The notes beneath the pieces were generated by a model. The model ran no database searches. It saw nothing but the letters and a program-made list of their open reading frames with translations, and had not been told where the DNA came from. 64,000 bases of DNA from Dromiciops gliroides (lineage: Eukaryota > Chordata > Mammalia > Microbiotheria > Microbiotheriidae), in NCBI RefSeq assembly GCF_019393635.1, contig NC_057867.1:69381492-69445491 (forward strand), in the 5' to 3' direction. This document shows positions 55,835 to 64,000 of this stretch, in pieces. The position numbers and the translations under genes were made by a program. Every line of letters starts with the position of its first letter. Position 1 is the first letter of the stretch.

Positions 55835-56025
55835 CCAGAGAACCAGTACAAAGAGTGCTAGGTTTACAGCCAGAGGACCTGGGTTCAGATCCTCTTTCTG
55901 CCATACCTATGTGACCTTGGGAAAGTCACTTAACTTTGCTAGATCTTGGTTTCTACCTCCATCTCCATAAAATGAGGAAATAAGACCAGATGACCTTTAA
56001 GGTCACCTTCAGCTCTAAGTTTATG
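55835..56025 (+). repeat. MIR SINE
   Basis: 'gaggacctgggttcagatcc', 'tatgtgaccttgggaaagtc', 'taagaccagatgacctttaa'. Confidence 0.75.
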
Positions 56026-56194
56026 ACCCCAGGAGCAAAGAGAGCAGTGTGTGTGAGGTGAGATGTACCATTCATCCGAGGAGTGTTCATGGCTTTGCTG
56101 CTGTTCACTGGCTGCCATAGAAGAGAACAATTGTTTGTCATGCCGCTGTTAGTGCATTCACCACATGTAATAGCCCCTCCCCCACTCTTCTAAG

Positions 56195-56350
56195 TGACCT
56201 GTCAGAGGACCTGAGTTCAAGTTTGGACTCTGCTCATTATATGTGTGGCCTTTGGAAAGTCACTTTCCCTGTCATAGTCATCAATAAATGAAGGCCTTGA
56301 CCTGTTTGGCCTCGAAGGTCCCTTCCAGATTTGGCATTCTGGGCATCCTT
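56195..56350 (+). repeat. MIR SINE
   Basis: 'cagaggacctgagttcaagt', 'tgtgtggcctttggaaagtc', 'ctcgaaggtcccttccagat'. Confidence 0.7.
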
Positions 56351-56784
56351 GATTTTTATGACCTTCAGTTTTGTCAGCTATAAAACCGACTAAGAATCCT
56401 TTTACTTCCTTTTTCTTAGCATTATGAGGCTTTACAAATTATAAAATGTCCCATGAACATGATCTGTTCATGGAGAAGGAACACATATGAGAGATGTTAT
56501 AAAAGTAGAATTGACTAGATTTGCCAAATAATTTCATATGGGAGGTGAGAGTGAGAAGTTGAGGATGATGCCTATACTTTGGTGCTTAATGACTCCATTA
56601 TGTAAAGTTTATCTGTGATTTCTTGTCAAGAACAGAGTCCTAAATCGATTTTGGAAAACTTTCAAATGGATGGTCATTGTCATAATTCACTACTTTGATG
56701 GGGCAGATGACATTCTGGCCATGCCTTGCTAGCCTATGCACTTCTTGGCCACATTCTCCCAGGATTCCTCCATAGGTGGTCCAC

Positions 56785-56980
56785 CCAGATGTTCTTAGCC
56801 TGGAATCAGTGTACTTACAAAAACTTTGATAACTATATTTCAAGCTAATTGGTTTCCTTTGTACTCCTCTGTATTTCATTTTGTGCACTTAAGAACATGA
56901 TTCTGAGAAGGGGTCCATAGGTTTTACCAAACTGCCAAAGGGAACCATGACACAAAAATGGTTAGCAATCTCTGAACTAG
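56785..56980 (+). mobile_element. Old non-autonomous DNA transposon (hAT-like, tentative)
   Basis: Begins 'tgttcttagcctggaatcag', contains 'attggtttcctttgtactcc' and 'attctgagaaggggtccata', and ends near 'gacacaaaaatggttagcaa'. Start and end are roughly inverted. Same family as 3236-3430. Confidence 0.5.
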
Positions 56981-56984
56981 ATTA

Positions 56985-58310
56985 TTTAACATTCTGTGGA
57001 TTAGAAGGTGGGATTTTAGTTGATATTTGAAGTAAGACAGGGAAGTGAGAAAGGAGAGGTGAGGAGGGAGAGCATTCCAGGCATGGGGAACAGCCAATGA
57101 AAAGACACAGTTGAGACATGGAGTGTGTTGTGGGAAAAACAGCAAGGGAGGGGAGGAAGATGGTAACAAGACAAGGAAAGTGGGGAGGGGCCAGGTTATT
57201 AAGAGCCTTCAAATCTGACAGTTTATATTTTATCTTGGAAGTGATAGGAAGCCATGGAAGCTTATTGGGTAGGGGGTGACATGGTCAGACATGTTCTAGG
57301 AAGATGATTTTCATAGTTTATTGGAGGATGGACTGGAATGGGGAGAGACATGAGACAAGGAGATAAAAAAGTAGCCTATTAAAATAGTCCAGGCATGAGG
57401 TGATGAGATCCTGCACGGTTGTGGCAGCTGTTGTCAGAGAAGAGAAGGGGCATAGATGAGACCTTTATAAAGGTAGAATTGACTGGATTAGAAAAATGAT
57501 TTCACATGGTGGGTGAGAGAGAGTGAGGAGTTGAAAATGACACCTAGGTTGTGAGCCCGAGTGACTAGGAGGACAGTGTTACCCTCAGCAGTCATCGGGA
57601 AGTTAGGAAGAGAGGAGAGCTTTGGGGGAAAGATAATGAATTCCATTTCGGACACGTTGAGTTTAAGATACCTATGGGACATCTAGTTCCACATGTCTAA
57701 TAGGCAGCTGCAGATGGGAGACTAGAAGTCAGGAGACAGATTAGGGCTGGATAAATAGATCTGACAATCGTCTGCATAGACTTGATAATCGAATCCATGG
57801 AAACTGATGAAATCACCAAATATATAATATAGAGAGAGAAGAGAAGAAGGACCAAGACAGAGGTTCAGGAGGTACCTGTAATTATCCTGAGTGAATTGGA
57901 TGAAGATTCACAAGGGAGACTAAGAAGGAGGGATCACAAAGGTAGGAGAAGAACCAGGAGATATCGCCCTTACAAAAGCTAGAGAGAAGAGAGCAGCCAG
58001 GAGAAGAGAGTGATCAATAGCATAAGGCTGCAGAGATCTTTGTAACTAAGGATGAGGATTGAGAAAAGGCAATTAGATTTGGCAATTAAGAGATCATAGG
58101 TAACTTTTGAAAGAGCAATTAGATTCGAATAATGAAGTTAGAAGCCATACTGCAGAAAGAACTTAGAAGTCAAAGGAAGTAGAGCCACTGATTGTAGATG
58201 GTTTTATCAAGGATTTTAGCCATAAAAGGAAGGAGAGCTATAGGATGACACCTAGCAGGTAGGGATTTAAGGGTGTGGGAGACATGGGACTGTTTATAGG
58301 CAGCAGGGAA
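56985..58310 (-). repeat. L2 LINE 3' half, antisense
   Basis: Minus-strand frames retain the L2 reverse-transcriptase end (LKLNVSEMEFIIFPPK, then LGVIFNSSLSLTHHVKS). Plus-strand phrases include 'gagagcattccaggcatggg' and 'ggaagccatggaagcttatt'. There are several frame breaks. Confidence 0.88.
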
Positions 58311-58589
58311 GCATTAAGTAGATAGGGACAAATTGAATATTAGTTAGAGAGTGGGGTAGAAAGAGGAAGCAATCTGCTGGAGAAGATAGGCTGTAATGGG
58401 ATCAACGGCTCTTATAGAGTGGTTCTCCTTGGTCAAGAGAAGGGATACCTCTTTATGTGAAATAAGATAAAAGGGGAAATAGTAGGGGAAGAGATCCGAG
58501 TGATATGGGATGAAGGGGAGGGGAGAAGAGAGAACTCTTAGTGAATGGCCTCAGTTTGCTATGTCTCTCCTCCGAGCAAGAAGATCAAG

Positions 58590-59215
58590 CATTTACTAGT
58601 TAAGATGGTTTCTGGGCTCCTTTGGCTTCCTTATTGTAGTCACTTTTACATCATTTCAACTTCTCTAAGAAATTAGTGTCTTGACTGTTATCCATTTCCT
58701 TTTTTTAGAGTTAACAACTTGTTTTAATCATTTGGGTTAGAGCTATTACAAGTCTATATAGTATCTTCTCATCCTTACCAATTCTTCTAATCTGGTGTTG
58801 ATTATTTACTTTTGCTTTACCTAGTAGATAGTCAGACTTACCATCCCATCAATAACCTGTCATTTACTATCTACTAAGATAGTGTACATTTCATTTTTGA
58901 TACCGTTTAGTGCTCTCCATGTCCAGTACCTTCCAACTATTTTTAAAGAAAGTATTATGATATACAGGAATGAGGCTTCTCAATGACCTAATCATGTGGC
59001 TTCTTTCATTTTTTGATACCAAACATACAAGCCACACATTGAAGTCGCTGAGTATTGAGGCATTTGCTGACATCATTTAGAGGGTCTTGTCACATTCTTG
59101 GTAGAAATGTTTTACTTCATCATGTACAACTGGTGTTGGCAGATAAATTACAATTATGTTCAAAGTGGCTTTTTGTCATGTCCACATAAGCAGTAGTTGA
59201 CAAATTAATTTTTGT
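58590..59215 (-). repeat. Unclassified old interspersed repeat
   Basis: Shares ordered segments with 48290-48625. It also contains a 30-bp string (58764-58793) that recurs exactly at 60235-60264. The minus strand has a 61-codon open frame. I cannot name the family; an RTE-type LINE is one possibility. Confidence 0.45.
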
Positions 59216-59224
59216 AGGATCACA

Positions 59225-59405
59225 GATTTAGGGACAGTAGTGTCCTTAGAAATAATTTACTGTATATAGTCCATCTGTTTGTTTTACAGAGGAGGAAACT
59301 GAGGCACAGAGAGGTTGAGTGAGTTACTTGAGGCCACAGAACTAGTAAGTGTTAGAACTAGGATTTGAACCTAGATCTTCATGCTCCAAATCCAGGGCTT
59401 TTTTT
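59225..59405 (-). repeat. MIR SINE, antisense
   Basis: 'tgttttacagaggaggaaac', 'gaactagtaagtgttagaac', 'ggatttgaacctagatcttc'. Confidence 0.8.
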
Positions 59406-60230
59406 AAAAACTAAATCAGATAAGAGAAAACTGACTCTCTTGCAACTATCCAAGTCAGACTCTGATCATTCGAGAAGAGGCTTTAAGTTAAGGCCTACCT
59501 TTTGTTAAATATTTAGGATTTCAGACCTCAGCTGTCACCATCAAACTTTATCAGTGAAATAGGCCTTGGACATAAAAGTGGAGTGAAATCAGATCTGACT
59601 GGCTAATTCTCCACAGGCTGCCAGCTACTCAATCCTCACAATCTTATTTTAGTCACCAGCTCTTTGTCACTGATGTAGCTTCTTTTTATAAAGACTGATT
59701 AGCACACTCAGCTGCTAACACAAGCCACCCAAGGCAAGGCCTTTGTGTCCTATTGATAGATGTACTTTCATGTGTCAAAATCGAAGTGTTGGGCCCAAGA
59801 ACAGTAAAACCTGGAGCCTGGTGAGGTCTTGGGTAATTGGGAAGCCTCTGGTGTAGAAGCTCCAAAGGCAAAGAAGGCAGTGCCCAGGAAAGGCCCCTCT
59901 CTGCTTGCTGACAGGGGTGAGCTTTTAGACAAGCAACAGAAAACCTGTCTCTTATCCTCCCTAGGCCTCTTGGCCACACCCTAGTGGGAAGCTCTGCCAA
60001 GCTATGGTGATCTGGGGCCATGTCTCCTTTTTAATGGAGCTTTTGCAGCTGACTCTCAGGTTTCTGGGAGGGGAGAATTCCTTTGCTGATATGAACAGGT
60101 GGGGCAGTTAGGGGGGAAATCTCTGAAGGGCAGCTGACTGGGAAGGAATGCCCTCTCTTTCCATTGCCCCCTTCTCTGTTGCCTAGTCCATCAAGATCTG
60201 CCTTATCTGTGCTCCCACTGTGTTTACCCC
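59406..60230. other. Intergenic, unassigned
   Basis: Opposed open frames near 59686-60021 and 60031-60342 have no family resemblance. No named repeat. Confidence 0.5.
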
Positions 60231-60261
60231 ACTCTCTTCTCATCCTTACCAATTCTTCTAA

Positions 60262-60730
60262 TCTTTTATGTCTCCTTCTATCATTGTTATAAAAAATCAG
60301 ACTCTCAAAGCTAGAAGAGATGCAACCGGGACCCTCTATCACAGCCTCTCCAAGCAGCCACCCAGCCCCTTCCTGAAGCTTCCCAGTGAGACAACTTTCC
60401 TTGCCAGGCAGCTCACTCCCTCTCCTTTGAGACTCTCCAAAGAGTTAGGAGGTTATTCTTGACATCAAGCCTAAATGGGCTTTTTGGCCCAGCCTCCAAC
60501 CACTGTTTCTGGTTCTATCTTCAGGGGCCAAGTATAACAAAGCTAATCTCTCCTTTGAAAAATGGCCTTTCAGGTACATGGAGACCTCTGTCATATGGCC
60601 CCTAAGTTTACTCTTCACCAGGCTAAACAGCCCCTGATACTTTTAACCAATCCTCGTATAGCGTGGTCACTCTCCTCTGGATAGGTTCTGAAACATCTGT
60701 GTGCTCCTAATCACCAAGGGATGGATATTC
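60262..60730 (-). repeat. L3/CR1 LINE, antisense
   Basis: 'caggcagctcactccctctc', 'caccaggctaaacagcccct', 'ggtcactctcctctggatag' follow the reversed L3/CR1 order. Confidence 0.75.
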
Positions 60731-61104
60731 AACAGATGCTCATTGCCTGAATCAAGAAAGGGGTTTCTTTCACAAACCTCATCGGCCACTCCAGCCCAGA
60801 GGTGTCTTTCCTGTTTCTATACCAGCTAAGTGCTGTGTGTGCTATACAACTCAACCCTTGAGCATAGGTGGTCTGTTTTGTCCTCAGTTTTATGGGTAGT
60901 CTTCATTTTCCCTAGTAGACTGTAAGATCTGTGAAACCAAGAATTGTCTTAGAGTTCTGACTCCCTTTGTCTCTGCTTCCCCAGCCTTGGATATATTTGG
61001 ATTAAGGCCTGTACTTCTTATTTCATTAGTAAAAGGAACTCCTAAATGAGGCACATCTCTTTACCAGTGGGGGTTGGTCTACAACTGTTGCTTATGTCTT
61101 AGAG

Positions 61105-61365
61105 ACTTGTCTAAAACAATTGTTCCCAAACTTTTTGGTTTCAGGATCCTTTTATACTCCTAAAAATGACCGAGGACCTGTCCACCCCCTCCCCCTGCAA
61201 AGAGCTTTTGTTAATATGGATTACACCTATCAGTATTTACCATATTAGAAATTAAAATGTCAGTATTATTATAGAAATATTTTTGACCTCACAAAACACC
61301 TGGAAGGGTCTTAGGGAATCCTTTTGGGTCTCCAGACTTCACTTTTTAAAGAGTTACTGCCCTAG
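61105..61365 (+). mobile_element. Old DNA-transposon-like repeat (tentative)
   Basis: 'gttcccaaactttttggttt', 'caaagagcttttgttaatat', 'gtatttaccatattagaaat' match a widespread old mammalian repeat whose ends resemble hAT elements. Class assignment is from memory. Confidence 0.45.
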
Positions 61366-61621
61366 AACAATTTCGGGTTAAATGGCTTGGCCAAATCTAC
61401 ACTGAAATTGGTATTTGAACCAAGGTTGTCCTGGCACCAGGGTCAACTCTCTACTATGCTGAGCTGTCCCTTTAACTGGTGCTCAGTAACCATGTGTTTC
61501 TTCTTTGCTTGGCACTTTCAATCCTCATGTTCTAGTGGATACCCTGAGGGTTTTCCTTCCTCTTGTTCTTGCCCTTTCTTATATTTTAATGATCCCATAT
61601 TTTCCATCCTTTCTTTTTGTA

Positions 61622-61797
61622 ATTATTTTTCCCAATTAACAAACATTTATTTTTTCTCTTTCCCACTCCCACACCTCTGGAAAACAAAAGAAAAACAAAA
61701 TCTTTATAACAAAATGCATAACCAAGGAAAACATATTCCCACATAGGCCATTTCCAAAAATATTTTTCTCATTCCACATAAAGAGTCTATCACCTAT
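61622..61797 (-). mobile_element. Older L1 3' region, antisense (left part)
   Basis: Antisense L1 3'-region text ('aaaatgcataaccaaggaaa', 'aggccatttccaaaaatatt'). Split by the younger L1 at 61798 and resumed at 62751 with 'gtcatgggtgggtaatattc'. Confidence 0.65.
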
Positions 61798-62750
61798 GAA
61801 GAAATCAAAGCTATCTATTGCTATATGAAAAAAATGCTCTAAATCACTATTGATTAGAGAAATGCAAATTAAAAACAACTCTGAGGAACCACCTGACACC
61901 TATCAGATTGGCTAATATGACAAAAAAGGACCATAGTAAATGTTAGAGAAGCTGTGGAAAAATTGGAACACTAATGCATTGTTGATGGAGCTGTGAACTG
62001 ATCCAACCATTTTGGAGAGCAATTTGGAATTATGCCCAAAGTGCTATAAAGCTGTACATACCCTTTTACCCAGCAATACCACTATTAGGTCTTTTTCCCA
62101 AAGATATCATAAAAAGTGAAAAGGACCCACATGTACAAAAATATTTATAGCTGCTCTTTTGTGGTGGCAAGGAATTGGAAACTGAGGGGTTGCCCATCAA
62201 TTGGAGAATGGCTAAACAAGTTGTGGTATATGAATGTGATGGAATACTACTGTGCTGTAAGAAACGATGAGCAGGCAGATTTCAGAGAAACCTGGAAGGA
62301 CTTGCATGAACTGATGCTGAGTGAGATGAGCAAAACCAGGAGAACATTGTACACAGTATCAACAACATTGTATGTTGATCAGCTGTGATAGACTTGATTC
62401 TTCTTAGCAATACAATGGTCCAAGATAGTTCCAAAGGATTCATGATGGAAAATGCTCTCCAAATTCAGAAAAACAGAACTGTGGAATCTGGATACAAATT
62501 GAACCATACTATTTCTACTTTTTTTGTTTTTCTTTTTTGAGGTTCCTTTTTGCTCTGATTCTTCTTGCACAACATGACTAATGCATAAATATGTTATGAT
62601 GTGATTGTACATATATAACCTATATCAGATTACTTGCTGTCTTGGGAAGGGCAGAGGGAGAAAAATTTGGAACTAGAAATCTTATAAAAACAAATGTTGA
62701 AAACTATCTCCACATGTAACTAGAAAATAATAAAATACTTTTATGGAAAA
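61798..62750 (+). mobile_element. 5'-truncated L1 with perfect 17-bp TSD
   Basis: Sense L1 from the last part of ORF2 (frames with RGCPSIGEWLNKLWYMNVM, YYCAVRNDEQADFRETWKDL, HELMLSEMSKTRRTLYTV) through the 3' UTR to 'ttttatggaaaa'. Flanked by aagagtctatcacctat at 61781-61797 and 62751-62767. It lies inside an older antisense L1. Frames are broken, so it is not active. Confidence 0.95.
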
Positions 62751-62804
62751 AAGAGTCTATCACCTATTTGTCATGGGTGGGTAATATTCTTCATTAGTAC
62801 ATCA

Positions 62805-63580
62805 AGTTAGTTTCTCTGTCTCAAGCCTCTTCATACTCTAGTCCATACTCCATTCAGCTGCCAAATGATCTCCCCAAAGTGCAGGTCTGAACCTGTCATC
62901 CTTGTATTCCAGAAACATTCCAGTGCTTCCCTATCACCTTCAGGATCAGATCCAAACCCCTCTTTGGCATTCAAAGCCCTTCATAACCTAGTCTGATTTT
63001 ACCTTTTCAGTCTCCTTATATCTAACTCACCCTCACATATACTTGATTCTAGTGATATTAGCTTCCTTACTGTTCCTTCCACAAGACACCTTATCTCCTG
63101 GTTCTTTCCCATGCTTGGCTCTTTCTCATACCTATAATTCTCTCCTCCTCATCTCCACCTCCTGGTTTTCCTGGCTTCCTTCAAGCACCAACTAAACAGG
63201 ATGCCTATCTTGATTGCCCTTAATGCTAGTGCCTTCCCTCTATTGGTGATCCCCAATCTATCATATATAGATAGATAGTAATAGATACAGATATAGATAT
63301 AGATAGATAGATACATATATATATCATATACACACATATAGGATATATGTATGTATATGATATATACATATATATAGGATATATGTATATGTGTGTGTAT
63401 ATCTATATCTATCTCTATCTCTATCTATCTTTCTGTACATGTTTGCATATTGTCTCCCCAATTAGATCATGAGCTTCTTGAGGGCAGGGACTCTCTTTTC
63501 CCTTTCTTTATATTTCTAGGGTTTAGGATAGCAGTACAGTGTCTATTAGGTGCTTAATAAATTCTTGTTGATTTTACTTA
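62805..63580 (+). repeat. L2 LINE 3' end with internal microsatellite
   Basis: 'ttccctatcaccttcaggat', 'ggcattcaaagcccttcata', 'gagcttcttgagggcaggga', 'ggtgcttaataaattcttgt'. A (TAGA)/(TATA)n tract at about 63260-63432 lies between the ORF remnant and the 3' end. Confidence 0.85.
63260..63432 (+). repeat. (TAGA)n/(TA)n/(CTAT)n complex microsatellite
   Basis: Begins with TAGA units, passes through TATA/TATG and ends with CTAT units. The two ends are reverse complements of each other (TAGA against TCTA), so the tract can fold back on itself. Confidence 0.9.
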
Positions 63581-63639
63581 GAGTTCTTAAGTCTTTCAAA
63601 GCTGTTCATTTTTAGTGTTGTTATATAAATTGTATTTTG

Positions 63640-64000
63640 TATATTGTATAAATTGTTTTTCTGTATAAATGTTATAGGAATTGTTTTCCTGGTTCTGCCT
63701 ACTTCACTCTGCATCCATTCATAAAGTTTTCCAAGTTTTCTCTGAAATAATCCCTTTCTTCATTTTTTATGGCACAATGGTATTCCATTACATCATATAC
63801 CAGAATTTGTTCAACTCTTCCCCAACTGATGGACATTCTCTTGGTTTCCAGTTCTTTGCCACTACAAAAAGAGCTGTCATAAGTATTTTTGTACATATAG
63901 GCTCTTTTGCTTTTCCTTTAATCTCTTTGCAGTATAGACCTAGTAGAGGTATTGCTTGGTGTCTTTGGAAACATAATTACAATTTTTCCAGAAAATCTGG
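63640..64000 (-). mobile_element. L1 3' region, antisense, running off the window
   Basis: Minus-strand frames retain the end of L1 ORF2 (MSISWGRVEQILVYDVMEYH, CAIKNEERDYFRENLENF). The plus strand has 'tgccactacaaaaagagctg'. It continues past the right edge. Confidence 0.85.

Noticed and set aside
39800..64000. Search for the gene that follows SLC9A2 in human (MFSD9, then TMEM182, from memory)
   Set aside because: No segment in 39800-64000 on either strand resembled a transporter or tetraspan exon with splice sites. Absence by eye is weak evidence.

Overview
The window is a stretch of marsupial nuclear DNA. The evidence is the repeat content. There are about a dozen copies of an A-tailed CORE-SINE of the WSINE1/Mar1 type, many with intact target-site duplications (TSDs). 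There are also marsupial-type L1 copies on both strands, dense old L2, L3/CR1 and MIR, and SINEs with AAC-type tails of the kind mobilised by RTE elements. I cannot say which marsupial from the sequence alone. No prokaryotic genes, CRISPR array or rRNA gene is present.

One protein-coding gene is visible, on the + strand. Its last six coding exons lie at 4648-4718, 7088-7252, 10460-10571, 13785-13919, 32107-32173 and 39445-39560. All have consensus splice sites, all junction phases agree, and together they make 666 nt: 221 residues plus TAA. Two overlapping AATAAA signals follow at 39763-39773. The protein is the cytoplasmic regulatory tail of a plasma-membrane Na+/H+ exchanger (SLC9/NHE family), closest to NHE2 and NHE4, with an NHE1-like juxtamembrane helix. 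It is too divergent and too short after its conserved core to be an obvious SLC9A2 or SLC9A4 orthologue, so an additional paralogue is possible. The membrane-domain exons must lie upstream of the window.

Layout: 1-4647 is intron with SINEs, MIR and antisense L2. 4719-39444 is five introns. They hold a roughly 0.94-kb tetranucleotide array with a 248-bp higher-order period (11290-12230), a composite antisense L1 (14480-16260) carrying a truncated SINE and a nearly full-length 7SL (SRP) RNA pseudogene, a GC/CpG-enriched block with a 75-bp direct repeat (17540-18230), and a twin-primed L1 insertion with an 18-bp TSD (32467-34434). From about 39790 to 64000 I see no gene. That region is intergenic DNA full of L2, L3/CR1, MIR, SINEs, microsatellites, a second recent L1 (61798-62750) and an L1 fragment running off the right edge.

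Exon boundaries are exact readings of the sequence. Boundaries of old repeats are approximate, and repeat names rest on recognised consensus phrases, not on a library search.
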